Both the position numbers and the translations under genes were made by a program. This document shows positions 36,539-50,203 of a stretch of 64,000 nucleotides of DNA, piece by piece. The notes under the pieces were generated by a model, which had not been told where the DNA came from, did not search any database, and was given only the letters and a program-made list of their open reading frames with translations. The DNA lies in the NCBI RefSeq assembly GCF_014898815.1, contig NW_026515541.1, positions 992,001 to 1,056,000 on the forward strand, in the 5' to 3' direction. Source of the stretch: Panonychus citri (Eukaryota > Arthropoda > Arachnida > Trombidiformes > Tetranychidae). Each line of letters begins with the position of its first letter. The stretch's first letter is position 1.

Positions 36539-37900
36539 GAAGAGATTGGACAATTTCATCATCTTTACCAATCTATCTTTTATTTTATCCTCATCATCAG
36601 CCTTTCTCTCTCTCTCTCTCCCTCCCTCTCTCATTCAACATATTATACAGAATCAAAGAGTATGAGAAGCAAAAGAAAAAAAATCAAAACAATGACCAAT
36701 CCAATTGGTCATCTAGAAAACTAATTAAGATGAAATTTTCGGTACAATTTTTTTTTCTCATTTCCCTTTTTCCCAATTAGTTTTCACTCATCATCCTCAT
36801 CCTTTCATCTTCATCATTTGCATAAGAAATTTATACCCAAGTGATGCTCAATTTTTCCCTAGGAATCACATTGCAAAAATTATGCAAAGGTAAAAATTGC
36901 AATTAACTTACAATTAAATATTTTCCAAACAAAGTGCAATTATAATTAACATCATCAACATTTTTTTGTGGTGTGAGTGAGCTCTCATCATGATGATGAG
37001 GGTTTACAGGTAACGCCCTGACCAAGGCAATTAACCATTTGCATCAATAAATTAGATAAGTCTCTCTCTCTCTCTCTCAGTAAATTAATGAAAGGGAGAG
37101 AGAGCGAGAGAGCAAGAAGATAATGATGATGAGATGCAAGAAAAGTAAGTGTAAAAATAAAGAGCAAGAAAAAAAGTAAAAAAGCTAAAAGACTAATAAT
37201 GCCCACGGGCTATTATATGGAGGTGGTAATTATTAGCAGTCGGAAAATAAGGTAATACACAAGAAAGATTTTTATTTCATCTTCTTTTATCATCATCATC
37301 ATCTCTTGATGCTCATAATTCTGGTCAACAGAGTAGTAAACATAAACTTTTACTGGTCATTTTCCTCTTGATCATCAATAAGCAAAAATAAACATTCCAA
37401 GTCAAGTTTAGCCTTCGTTTTATGAGCCTTCCTGTTTTCAAGTCTCAATCTTTTTCTCTCAGAAATCATTGTTTCCATCATCATCATCATCATCATCTTC
37501 CTTTGTTTCCACTAGAAGAAGAGAAAGAACAAAAAACAACAATAATAAAGAAGTTGCGTATTCGAACAAAACAAAAAGAATAGAAAAAAACATCCAACAC
37601 AAACCAACTAATTACCTTTTCCCAATCAATGGCTTCTTACCTTATTTGTTAGCCTTTCTCTCTCTCAATATTTCTCACTCTCTCACTCTCTCTCTCTCGC
37701 TTTGCTCCTTCTCTTCCTTCTCTTCCTTCACCAACTTCCCATGTATTACACAATACAATTCAACTTCCTCTCACACTTATCATCATCTTCATCCAATGTT
37801 GAAGTAAAATTAACGTGGCAACAACACACAGAGAAAATCAACATAAACAAATCAAAGATTAATCAACAATCAACAAAAGGTAACAATTAACTTTGATCAC

Positions 37901-40000
37901 AAATACACACTCAATATGAGGAGATATTCAGTATCTTGGGATTGGCTTTTTTTTTAATTCACAATAATCAATGTTCAATAATAGTGATTAGTTGATTGGC
38001 TGTTACATTGATTATCGTAATTGTATTTCTATCATTGGATCAACAATTTAATTTCCCTCATCCTTTTGCACTTTAATTCATAATCAAAGGGTCATCATCA
38101 TCATCATCGTCATCATCTTAATCATCATCTTGTTGATATATTAATTGTTTCATTAAACCTTGAAAATTTTGGTTACTCTTTATTATTAGTAATTAAAATA
38201 TTGAGCTTTGATTGATCAATCAAATTGAAAATCAATCATTCAATTTATTAATTGTTGTTTATCAAGATGATCAAGTTTTTTTTTGTTCATTTCTCATTTG
38301 TGTTAATTGTTGTTACTATTTTTATCAATTGATTGTTTATTATTAAATAACTGAATTTAAATTGTTAACCTTTTGTTGTTAATCATCGGTTTGGCTCATT
38401 TTAAATTGTATGTCTATTAATCACAATTAGTAAATTGTTTGGGAAACAAACTGGTTAACCTGGTTTATCTGGTTTATCTGATTTGCTTGTTGTTGATTTT
38501 AAATTGTTTAAATTAAATCAGCAACAAAGTTATTAAATTGTTGTTAATTTAATTGTAAATATCAAACGATTACCAACTGATTAAATAAATATTGAATATG
38601 TTTCAACGTTAATTGTTGTCTTAATTGTTATGACTCTTGGATTTTTTTTTATTTTCAGTTCCTTTACTTTACAAAATAATCAATTGATTGTGATGAACAA
38701 CAATTAAATGTTGGTGTTAACAATTTAATATTTTCTGGTTCTAATTTCATTCAAGGTTTCAAACAATTAACAACAATGAAAATCAAACAATTAAAGCTCA
38801 ATTATTTAAACAAATCAACACAGTCATTGATTAATATTATTATCAATCAAACAATTAACAGGTTTGCTTAATCATTTAAAGTTAATTGTTATTAGTTTGT
38901 TATTATATTTGCAAGGGTTCAACGGAAATTGAATTTCAATTTATTTAATTGTTCAAATGCCTTTTTTACCTTGAAAAACAATTGATTATCATCATCATCA
39001 TCATCATGATATTTGCATTTAGTTGATTAGTTGATTGTAATAATTGGTTAATTAGTATGATGATTAGCTGTTAAGTGATATCACTTAAAGGTGATAAGGA
39101 GTTGATATAATCAGTTAATGATCAACAATTAAGATTGAAATTGAATAATAATACAAAGTAAAACTTAATCACAATTTAAGAAAAAGTTGATTACATTTTC
39201 ACAATTAGTTTTTCTTTGTCAAATCCTTTTAATTGCTTAGTTACTTGATTGCTTGAGAATGAGCAATTTAATTATCACTCGATTGGCAATCAAAGGAAAG
39301 GGAAAATAACAATTAACAACATAGGGACACAACAGTAATTAACTAACCACTAATTGAGGATGTAATTAAGTAATTGTGGAAATGTAAAAAAAAGTTTTTC
39401 CAGAAATAGTGAAAAAAAACTTGAAAAAAATTCTGTTAACTTAATTACAATTAACTCGAGGGTTACAAGAACAATTAAAACATCAACAATCAGGGATAAT
39501 ATTGATTGCGATTGATTTAAAACAATCATTTGAAACAATTAAGTTAAATAAAGTTAATCAAGAAGGTGGAAAAGTCAATCTCATTGATTGAATCTAATGA
39601 TAATTTACCAATGATGTTAATCTAGTGAAAATGATTAACAGATTTAATTGTAATCAAGGAAGCGATAACTGTGTGTTAATTAGTTTCACAAGTTGACACA
39701 CACACACACAATATACATTTTAATTGTAATTAAGAAAAAATTTTCTTCTACCTTATTACAATTAAGGGAAAAGACTAATTAACTCGTTAATTATGTTAAT
39801 GTTTAGCTTTCCCTCATTAACCACTGAATTAACCTCTAATTGTAACAGATTAGTAATTGAAACTCATTAACTATTATTGTATTACTTTGTTCAAGAGGAT
39901 GATTATCATCATCATCATCATGCTTGTTGCATGTTGATTATTATGTGAATATTTCATGTTGATCATTATAAATTAATTGTACTGAATCAGTAAATGAACA
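37901..40000. other. AT-rich island with homeodomain-type words
   Basis: No gene seen. It is one of the largest AT islands, with TTAATTG, CAATTAA and TTGATTGTTG words throughout and ATC arrays at 38092-38120, 38990-39008 and 39905-39922. The palindrome AAGTGATATCACTT lies around 39074-39087. The open frame at 39350-39538 is a Leu/Ile/Val-rich translation of these words. Confidence 0.6.
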
Positions 40001-40841
40001 AATTACTTGGTGAGGATTTTTTTTCATCTAATTTGGTTAAGAGGATTTTTTTGCTAATCATGATAATGATGATGATAAACTTGACTTCTGGTTATGGTGA
40101 TGAGGATGAGGAGATGATGATGATGATGAAATTTTCCATTGTTTTGATTATGTCAACTCACTTGTGGTTTATCATCTTTGTCTCTCTCTCTCTCTTTCTT
40201 GTTTTCTTGTTGTTTAAATCAATGAAGATAATCATCATCATTTCTCATCATCTTCATCCATCAAGTTAAGGATGAGGATGAGGATGGAGGAGGAAAGTTG
40301 ATGTTATATTAAAATGATTAATAACAAGCTCATTAATTGCTCATTAAATTGCTTGTTATACACTTTAATTAATCTCTTAATTATTACAGTTAAGGGAAAA
40401 GATACCTTTTTGTGTAAGGCTTTCAGTGAATAATTAGTCGGGTGGGATAATGATGAGTGAGGAAGACAATGGATGATAAAGTATCTTCTTCATAATTCTG
40501 ATACTTTTTTTTATTCATTTTCTGATTAGATTTTTTTTTCTTTGCCTTCTCATCATCATATGTAAGCTCTTTGGGTAAGAGATGATCTTTTGTCTTCATT
40601 ATCATCTTTACTTTTTGTAGCTTCTTATCAAATTATGATAGAGAAGGCAAATAAGCAATGAGAGATAGAGAGAGTGAGAGAGAAAGTCTTTTTTTTCATC
40701 TTCTTTTCCGTTGCAAATGCATTGTCTTATTTTACCCTGAGGGCATTTACTTGAATCGGTTTGGTAACCTTTATAATTTAAGCTCACTAATTGGCATTAA
40801 AGGTACATCCATTTTCATCCTCATCCTTACCATCCTTTTGT

Positions 40842-40843
<2 letters not shown>

Positions 40844-40878
<35 letters not shown>
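40844..40878. repeat. (CT)n microsatellite, 35 bp
   Basis: Uninterrupted CT run read directly. Confidence 0.95.
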
Positions 40879-40881
<3 letters not shown>

Positions 40882-41684
40882 GCTTCTGAGAGAGACATTG
40901 AAAATATCACTTCCGTTTTTCCTCCTCTAGTCACAATTTTATCACCTTTTATCTTCATCATCATCATCATTTTCAATCTCAATTAAATGTTATAAGCTTT
41001 ATTTTGTGTATGTACGGGGATGAGGATGATAAAAATGACCGGAAGGAGTGCAATTGGATGATGAGAGAGAACGGGTGAGCTTTAATTCTAATTGATACTC
41101 TTTCATTTCTATTGACATTATTTGTATATTTGTGTATAAATTTAAATAATAAACGGAAGTTGAAAGGATGAGGAAAATGATGTTCAAAGGGTCAAGAGAT
41201 TGAAGATGCATAAAGATGATGATCATTTTGTGGTCTATTGTTATCAATCTAATTTCATGTTGATAACTGTCACAAATTGATTACAATTGTAACAATCAAG
41301 CAACACAACAGCAAAAAAAAGGGTTACACAGTTTTAATTTATCATCGCCATCATCATTTGTTATAATAAATGGACAGAAAATGATTTGCATATTTAACTA
41401 ACTGACTTTATCCCTACGGATGATGAAGATGCTAAAAATGATGGTACAAATTGATGATGATAAAGCCACGCGCCAATACAATAATATGTAAACACAAACA
41501 CGTATTCAATTGAAAGAGAATCTCAATTGAAAGGGTGACGGAGGAAAAAACTTCATCTTCATTACGTGAGAGAGAAAGATAAGATTGATGATCAACAGAA
41601 AGGTATCTTCAGGTCAGAATGAGCCGTTTATCCATCATCATCTTGCTCTCTCTCTCTCTCTTCAAATAAGAAGCAAAGAATCAG

Positions 41685-41739
41685 GTATCGGGTTTCAGTT
41701 CGCCCTCAGGGCTGATGCATTCATTTTACGGAATCTCAG
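41685..41739 (+). other. Exon-like patch, uncertain
   Basis: A 55-bp patch of non-repetitive, GC-richer sequence lies between AATCAG (41679-41684) and CTCAG|GTAATG, and is preceded by a CT-rich tract (41641-41662). The frame entering from 41588 stays open for 50 codons and meets TAA exactly in the donor-like AGGTAA, ending with residues FQFALRADAFILRNLR. This layout is expected of an internal exon but can arise by chance. 55 bp is not a multiple of three. No protein family recognised. Confidence 0.15.
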
Positions 41740-42363
41740 GTAATGATGAGCAAGAAAAGAAAGAGAAAAATGAAAGAGACAATTGTAGTGACACCTTGAA
41801 GAGGGAAAAAATTCAAATTCAATTTTCAATTAATTGAGAAAATGAAAAAAAAGTTGATTACTCAAACTTGATTGTCACAATCAAACCTTTATTAATGTGA
41901 CTCTCTTATTATTAATCAAGGTAAATGGTTAATAATTTTCATGGCAGTTGATTCAATCATTTGATATATATAATCAACCATAATCATCATCATGATCAAC
42001 ATGATAAGTTAATTTAATCAAAACTAATATATTTAAGTTGTGATGAAGAAGATGAAGATGATGATGATGATGATAAAGGGACACACAAAGTAAAGGCAAA
42101 AATTAACTAATGTTATCATCCAATCATCCAACTGATTGTATAATATTAATATATATTATTTCATTTTCTCTCTCTCATTCTTGTTAATATTATCATCATC
42201 TGAATATCTGTTCATTAGATGATGAGGATGATAATGATGATGATAAGGAGGAAGATGATGAAGATGATATAAATTACAATGAGAAAGAAGCGTTACTAAG
42301 CTCATATCATCTTCTTTTTTTCTTCTTCTCCCTGAGGATGAAGATGATCACCATCATCTAGTT

Positions 42364-42365
<2 letters not shown>

Positions 42366-42401
<36 letters not shown>
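42366..42401. repeat. (CT)n microsatellite, 36 bp
   Basis: Uninterrupted CT run followed by imperfect CTTT-rich pyrimidine DNA to about 42450. Confidence 0.95.
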
Positions 42402-42406
<5 letters not shown>

Positions 42407-42791
42407 TTCTCTCTCAGTTTTTCTCTTTCTTTTTCTCTTTCTTTTTTTTCTGGTAGCCATCTTTTTCTCACAATAATAATAATTGTAATAAGCGAAAAGG
42501 GGGTAGAGTCGCTCCCTTTACCATTTTTCTATCTCATCATCATCATAATCATCTTTCTAATAACAATCAATAATTGAGATTACTTCCCCTTCTCATTTCT
42601 TTTTCCCCCGTTTATCTTCATTTTTCTCTTTCTTTTTCCTCTTTCTAGTTTTCTACCATGATGACTACGCCTTGGTAAGCATATAAGATGATGATGATGA
42701 TGAAAAATAATCAATCTCTTCTTGGGGGAAAAATGGAAGGATAAAAACCAAAGAGAGAAAAGAAAAAACTAAAATAGAGTAACTCACTCTC

Positions 42792-42793
<2 letters not shown>

Positions 42794-42838
<45 letters not shown>
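42794..42838. repeat. (CT)n microsatellite, 45 bp
   Basis: Uninterrupted CT run. It is on the opposite strand sense to the 65-bp GA tract about 300 bp downstream, so the two could base-pair. Confidence 0.96.
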
Positions 42839-42843
<5 letters not shown>

Positions 42844-43137
42844 CATTACAATAATATTACAAAGGTGGGGGAGTGGGAGGAGTAGTCACAGATTAAGTAA
42901 TAAAACCAATATGAACCTAAATTGTTACCCAAAAAAAGCATACAATTAATTGGGAATAGTAAACTTTTTTACTTTCATTTTTTGGGTTGTGTAAGTTTTT
43001 TGGTAAAAAAAACCAGGAAGAGACACAAAAGATATTCAAGGTTGAAGATGATGGTGATAACTGTTGATGGTGATAAAACTATTCTATCTGTATCTGAGCT
43101 CACTCACTGTCTGTCTTAATATAAAGCCCACTGGGGT

Positions 43138-43139
<2 letters not shown>

Positions 43140-43204
<65 letters not shown>
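43140..43204. repeat. (GA)n microsatellite, 65 bp
   Basis: Uninterrupted GA run, second longest in the window. The next GA tract begins at 43448. Confidence 0.97.
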
Positions 43205-43207
<3 letters not shown>

Positions 43208-43444
43208 TTAAGCTTATCCGTGTGTATGTTATCGTAGATGCAGCTTGCTCTTTATGGAAATGATTTGAATGGGAAACAAAATATGAAATTAAAAGGCTAC
43301 ATCAGGAAGATTGTGATGATGAGGATGAAAAGAGAGAAGGAGAGAAAGAAAACAATAGGGAGGGAAGAAGAGAGTAAACTTTGAGAGAGTGCGAGTTGCA
43401 CGCGTTTTGAGCTCAATTATTTTACCAAGAGCGTGAAACAGACA

Positions 43445-43447
<3 letters not shown>

Positions 43448-43484
<37 letters not shown>
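43448..43484. repeat. (GA)n microsatellite, 37 bp
   Basis: Uninterrupted GA run read directly. Confidence 0.96.
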
Positions 43485-43486
<2 letters not shown>

Positions 43487-44540
43487 AGGATGATAATGAT
43501 GGCTCATATTGGATACATGAAAGTTAATGATGATAAAATATGACGAGCAAGATAAAACAATGTTTATCTTCATCATTTTCTAGATTTACATTAGACAAAC
43601 TGTATCAAAGGTAAGATTCAATTTCCAGAGGTAGTATTTTTTACGTGGTGGGTCAGTCACCCTCTCTCTCTCTCTCTCTTCCTCCCTCTCTCACTTTCTG
43701 ATGCTACTGCATCTTAACCTCTTCTATGTTGTGATCAATATTGTTTGTTAGTCTCCATGTGGGTATATGTTAATTTGGTAATTGATTGTTTTGATTATTG
43801 TTTCTGGTGAACCAAAGATGATCAAAGGTGTAGGGGGATAAAAACCTAATCTGGAAACCGTTTTAATCCATTATGGTTTTATCCCTGGTCATTTATGGTC
43901 AATATAAACAAATGCAATTGAGTTTTATCTTTCAGCCTCTTCTCCTCCATCTTCATTATCATCTTAACCATCTCACTCTTTTTTTCCTAGATCATCTTTG
44001 GTTGCAATAATAGTAATGATCCTATTGTCATGTTAATTGTTACTCTCCCTTTTTCATCTCTCTCTCTCTTATTTCTGATGAGGAAGATGAAGAGCTGATG
44101 ATGATAATTTACCAGTCAAATATGTTTACTTCCATCACTTTTACTCTCACTTCACCGCATCATCATCATTTCTCTTTCATTTTTCGCTCATCAAATTGGT
44201 CAAGCATGTCCAACACATCATTCTCACTCTCTTTTTCCCCTCTTCTCATCTTCATATTTGCATTTTCTATCCAATCTTCATTTCCCCTATGAAGATAAAG
44301 AAAGAAAAAGAGAAACTCTAAATATACATGTAATTTTTCATCTTCCTCATCATCTTCATCCTCATCCATCAGGATATTGCCTTTTCCTTCATAAAATTTA
44401 ATGTATAAACTAATAAAAACAAATACAATGATGAAGATGCATATGGAAGAGAGAGAGAGAGAGAGACTTATCTTCCTCTTCCTCTTGGTTTTAATTCATG
44501 AAAATGGCCACGATAATGAAGATGATGAATTGAAGCCATA

Positions 44541-45610
44541 TCATCATCTTAATTGTCATTAAGTAAACATTTAATTGGTTCTCAGTGAACAATATGATTA
44601 ATCAAAAAAATTAAAATAATCAAGAGTTGACAGTTAGTTAATTGTCTTAGCATTTTGATTACAATTAACTGTTGTTAAAGTTTTGACAATGATTGAAATT
44701 TGATTAGTTGAGGTTTTTGTTTTCTGCCTTCTCATCATTGATAATATTGAATATCTTTTGATAAAGTTAATATTTGATTGGAAATTTTTAATTAATTGTT
44801 GAAGTTTCTATTCTCATCAGTTAATTGTCAACTGTAAAAATAATTAATGCAAAGTCAAAGAAATAGTAATTAACTATTAATTATTTACCATTAGGTTAGA
44901 TTATCAAATTTAATGACTTTTTTCACAATCAACTAATTGTGGGTTGAGAAAGTTTTTTTTACTTTCAATCCAAACTAATGAATAGGTTAATCAATTTACA
45001 ACAATTAACTTAATTATTATATTTTAAGAGAGAGTTGAAACTTTTTCCTTGAAACTCAATCAACTGAATAGTTTGAGTAACAATTAAATAGCAACAAAAA
45101 ATTACTAATTACAATTAAGAGAGAGAGAGAGAAATGAAAATCTTTCAAAAAAAGTTAATCAATTTTGATTGTTAACAATCAATGTAAATACAATTTGTAC
45201 AATTAAAATGTAAAGTTTTCAAGGTTATCATCCATTCAATCATCATCATCATCATTTTATTGATGACGATTGATCAAAAAGGAGCTCAAGTTAATTATAT
45301 TAATTATCATCTCTCAGGTAAAAATTGATTCTCATGAAGAAAAAAAAAAGTTTTTCTTAAAGAAATTAAGTTAATCATTAATTTTTTGAAAAGTAACAAT
45401 TACTATTGATTAGGTTTTAATTGTTGATCAACAAGAGAACACACAACAATTAAAATCAATGTATAATCGTTGATTGTATGTATTCAGTTTTGGAACGTGG
45501 AAACAATCAACTAATTGCTGAATTTGAGTTAATTTTGGCTCTCATATGTTGGGGAAATTACCAGACACATCAATTAACGATTGAAAAGTTTGATAATTGT
45601 AATTAAAATA
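44541..45610. other. AT-rich island
   Basis: No gene seen. TTAATTG/CAATTAA words are dense. A-tract-GTT words lie near 45150 and 45342. CATCTCTCAG|GTAAAAATTG lies at about 45309-45328. Confidence 0.6.
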
Positions 45611-47750
45611 AGTGATGAGGATGCTGAGGATATTGATAATTAAGCCTCAGGTGAAAATGATTGATAAAATTTCAGGATTCATGTAACATGTTGATTTATT
45701 TTCATGTCGTCTTGTTGGTGTCAACCAGTTAGCTTGACCTGTTCAATGTGTTCACATGTTGTTTTGAGGTTATGATCAAATTGAATGATAATAACCACAA
45801 GAATGATAATAATAATGATGATGATGATGATAAAGATGATATTTGCTGATCAATTTAGATAACTTTTAAACAGAATCGCATTTTTTTTCCTCTTGAATTT
45901 ATCATGAAATTACACCAACGCCAATGGATGGAAATGAGAAAAAAGTTTCAAAAGTTAGCAAGAGATGAAGATGAAGATGAAGAAGATGATGAGGATGATG
46001 AAGATGTTATAACATCATCATCATCATCATCATCTGTTGGGTCTAAACTGATATATGTTTCCAAGTGATGAAAAAATTAAAAGCAAAAAGGTAAGAAGAT
46101 GAAAAGATGAGAGAGTTAACTGGTCAGTTAATCTTTTTGGTTAACATTTTGTTTTTCTTTTCATCCTTAATCATCATTCAATTCACGAATACCGGTCAGC
46201 ATCAAGATGACCATTATCATGGTGATGGTGATGATGATGATCATTTTTTCTGTCTTCTTTATACTCTGATTCTATCAAGTGATTGACAATCTTATGATAA
46301 TTGGTTTAGAATAAATTTGTTGATAAAAACAAGGCGAAAATGAGGAAAAACAAAGTTTGATGACATTTAGTAATTATTATTATAATAAATATAAGGGATA
46401 AATCAAAAGGGATACCAAGGATTCATTGCATCAATTCAATTGGTAACCATGGCAACCGCATCCTTTTTTCATTCATCTTTTATCCGCATCATTTATGTTA
46501 ACCAAGTCACGTCTGAATATGTTGTTGTTGTTTTTTTTATATATGAAAATGATGAAAAAAATACTCATCATACCAACATCATCAATCAGTAATTGACATT
46601 GAAAACAATTAATGTAATTATTACACAATCAAAGCATCACAATTGTGTAATCAATGCACATAAACAGTGAGAGAGAGAGAGTGAGTGAGAGAGAGAGAGA
46701 ACGAGTGAGTGAATGAGTGAGATTGAAGGTAGAGTTTCCTATTTTCTAATTAACTTTGATTTTGTTAGAACAAAATTGTAATGGAAAAAAAAGATCGCTA
46801 AGCAAATCAAACAATCGAAATTCTAATCTTTCATCTATAGAAATTGAATTATAAATGGAGAAAAAAAGAGAGATTAATAGAACTTTTTTTTTTATTCTCT
46901 TACAACTTTCATCTTGTTCCTCTTTTCGAATTCACAACTTTCTCATCATCTTCATCTTCTAACATCTTTAACCAATATCATTTACGTGATAGAATTGACT
47001 TCTTGCATCTTTCTCTTCATCATCATCATCATTATCATTTATCCTCATCATGTTGATCCATTTTCCTCAATATAAAATATCTATTAAAATGAATGAGAGT
47101 AAAAAACTTTAATTTAGCTTCACTCTATATTTCCTGTTGTCAAAGTTTCTTTGTTGTAAAAATGATGATAATGATGATGATGGTGATGAAGATGATGAGG
47201 AGAAGGAAAAAGAAATGATAAAAAACTATAAACTTTTTCACTCGATTTTCTTTCGAAATAAAATTCGAACCTTTAAAAAAAGATAAATCGTCTTTTCCAC
47301 CCCACACATCCACCTCCTCTCTCTCTCTCTCCCACCCTCAACCCTCTGACTTCTACCTTCTCTCTCTCCCTCTCCCTCTCTCTCATCCTCATCTTCATCC
47401 TCATCACTGTGAGTCACACACTCATATCCCTCGATTTTTTTTCTCTATCAAACTTTTAAATCTTTTGTAATTTCGAGTCTTTAAAGAACCAAAGAGAAAG
47501 ACTTTGATTTAATGAGAATTCTCATCTTCTCAATTGAAAGAGAATCTTTCATCCTTCATCATCATCTTCCTCTCTCTCTACTCTCTTTCCTTACAGCTTA
47601 GAACTTTTCGAATATTCGAAGAAAACTCATTTTTCTGTACTTTCTTTTCTCCTTAAATCATCATCCTCATAATCTTCATCTTCATCTTCATCTTCCTCCA
47701 ACATCTTGATTATCATTCTCATCCTCATCTAATCATCATCATCAAATTAT
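45611..47750. other. Microsatellite-rich non-coding stretch
   Basis: GAT arrays (45814-45832 and 45966-46020), ATC arrays and imperfect GA/GAGT repeats (46670-46725). A near-X-box, GTAACCATGGCAAC, starts at 46443. Pyrimidine-rich DNA with ATC triplets fills 47300-47730. No gene seen. Confidence 0.6.
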
Positions 47751-49192
47751 TAAAATAATTGCACAATAATCTTAACAATCAAACATGAATCGTAATCAAT
47801 GACAATTTAATTATCATCAACATGGATAATTGAATGAGCTAATTGTGAAAAACAAGATTAAAGGTTAATCTAATTAAAAAGGTAATAAAATTTACTATGT
47901 ATAAATTAATTAATCAATGTAATAATAATGATAACCTCTTTTTTTTGCCTCAACAAAAACTAAATTAACTTAATTGTTACCATTTAGTTTAATCCTTTCC
48001 TATCACCATTGGATGTTACAAGAAACCATGATGACGATCATGATGATGATGATGATGATGATTGTTAATCAAATAGAGTAAACTTTCAATTCGTAATTGT
48101 AATTACATTTAATCATTTTCAGTTCTATATATTGTATATACATTTCTCCCACTCTTCCTCATATTGAGCAATTAACTTACCCACCCCACCCTCACTCTCC
48201 TTCCTTAATCATAACAATTAACACTGAGTATCAATGTTAATTTATGCAATTATATTTTATAGGCAAACATTTTCATCCCATTAAACTAATTCATTGATTC
48301 AATTCATTTACTTTTGTGAGCAAACTCACTAACAGATAATAATGATAATCAACTTCTCATATAGATGAAACTTTTTTTTATCTTCATCAACTTAATCATG
48401 ATTAGTGAATTTAATTGTTGACCGTAATTGTGATTAGCACATTTCGTTTGCAATTCTAACGGTAAAAGTGGCAAAATTGCAAAATTAATTGTAACAATTA
48501 AGTAATAGCAAACAATCATCAATGGTAAAGATTGTGATTGAATTTTCAAAGATTCATTTTAATGTTAATTTAATGATAATTAACTAATAATAGCAGTTAA
48601 TTGCTGTTGTTGCTGCTAGTGAAATTAACAATTAACTCATTGTTTGGTTAGTTTAATTGTTCATTTCCAGGTTTGATTGTTTTTAATTGATTGTTATGGT
48701 AAATACCATCAACACAACGTAAATGTTATTATAATTAAGTCTCTAATTGCAACAATTAAGCCTTGAAACAAAGTACAGAAAAAAATTAAAGGTCAACCTT
48801 GATTAACAATTAAAACTATTGACAAGGTTAATTAGCAATTAAGGAAATATATTTGATCCGGAAATGATTAAATAAGCAAATCACAATCACAAGCACAATT
48901 TAAGTATATGAAAAAAAAGGTTAAACAATCAATTAATTAGAAAGACAATTAGATTTAAATTGTTAGTTTTTTTTTACCTTTTCGTTAGTTGAATGTTGTT
49001 AGTTGATTAGTGATTAATTTCCCGTTGATTGTGTTTTAATTGATCATCTTTCGAGGAGTTGGTAATTGTAATTGCCAATCAAATTTAAGATTAAAATCTA
49101 AATTTAGATTAATTGTGATTCTTAAATTGCTATCAAATAAATATATCAATTGTATGTGTTGTATATATAAATTCAATTGTAGTAGTTGTAAT

Positions 49193-49748
49193 TAGGAACC
49201 TTAGTTGTAGTGTGTTAGTTTTAATTAGTTGGTTAATTGTTGAGATTTTAACAGGAATTTGTTTTGCTTTTTTTATCAATAGGAATTATTTTCCAATCAT
49301 TCAAGATGATTAGTTAATTACTATTATTGTTTAAAAGAAAACAACAATAATAATAATTTAATAGGAACCACAGGTAAATTGGTAAGTTGATTAATTGTAG
49401 GAACCATTGATTGTGAACAATTAAAAATTAAGAAAAGCAAAAGTGTCTTGTTAATTGTTTTATCAATATACAAAGTCTATGGGAAGTTGTTGTTGATGGT
49501 GATGGATTTTGATGATTGTATTGTTGATGATGGTGATGATCAAAGTGATGATGAAGATGCTGATGATGATGAGGATGATGAGAAGGTAATATTTACAAAA
49601 TGTAAAAAGCAATATGGAGAAGCGGGAAATTCAATTGCAGCGATGAAGCAAATAAAAAGCAGCAAATTTGTTAGCACGAGAAATTAAAGTTAATTGTAAA
49701 CAACGACAACAAACTTGATGATTAAAGGGATGATGATGATGATAAGAA

Positions 49749-49785
<37 letters not shown>

Positions 49786-50203
49786 AAAATCTTCAATAAT
49801 TTATGAATGAATTAGTATTTATGTAAATTACAATTACTACTCACTGTTAATTGTAATTGTAGGTAATCAAATCTTAAGCTGTTGTGAATTGGTGTTGATT
49901 AAATTAATAGTGATTTTCATATAAAAAGGCAATCCGATAATTAGGAACTGTTGTTGTTGTTGTTGATTTAATTGTTGTTGATTAGGAACTGAGTGTTTGT
50001 ATGATGAGATGTAATTAATTAATCTTGTTGATTAGGAACTAAGCCAAAAAATTTGTTTCGTCTCCAAAGGTAACTAATTAATATTATTTAGTAATTAATA
50101 TGAATAGGAATGTAAATGTTATATATATATATGTATATAATTAAGTGTATTAAGATGTTGATTAAATTTAATTGTTATGATGTTTGATTTAATTGTAGGA
50201 ACT
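49193..50203 (+). repeat. Homotypic cluster of the word TAGGAAC
   Basis: TAGGAAC occurs seven times on the + strand (starting near 49193, 49362, 49398, 49942, 49982, 50032 and 50196). Near-matches TAGGAAT and CAGGAAT lie at about 49252, 49280 and 50105. Three copies share the longer word GATTAGGAACT or AATTAGGAACT, about 40 and 50 bp apart. This may be a binding-site cluster or a decayed tandem repeat. The factor is unknown. GGAA is an Ets-type core. Confidence 0.6.
49752..49782. repeat. (GA)n microsatellite, 31 bp
   Basis: Uninterrupted GA run lying inside the TAGGAAC cluster region. Confidence 0.95.

Larger units (their letters stand above)
34301..37900. other. Microsatellite-rich non-coding stretch with splice-like words
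   Basis: CT/GA tracts occur at about 34838-34858, 35150-35172 and 37062-37078, with many ATC arrays. CAGGTAA lies at 35141, 35683 and 37007. The copy at 35683 follows a CT tract (CTCTCTCTCTCACAG|GTAAC). AATGGTCA words are frequent. A 37-codon frame at 34641-34754 with low repetitiveness (starts MDTRYWAGQY) is unsupported. Confidence 0.6.
40001..44540. other. Microsatellite-rich stretch with several long GA/CT tracts
   Basis: No firm gene. CT tracts lie at 40844-40878, 42366-42401 and 42794-42838, and GA tracts at 43140-43204 and 43448-43484. A PHO/YY1-type core GCCATCTT lies at 42456-42463, about 55 bp after a CT tract. An exon-like patch at 41685-41739 is listed separately. Open frames are otherwise Ser/Leu- or Met/Asp-rich. 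Confidence 0.65.

Noticed and set aside
49448..49687. 79-codon frame with an Asp/Glu-rich acidic core
   Set aside because: The acidic core is a GAT array. The non-repetitive tail is only about 30 residues and shows no motif.
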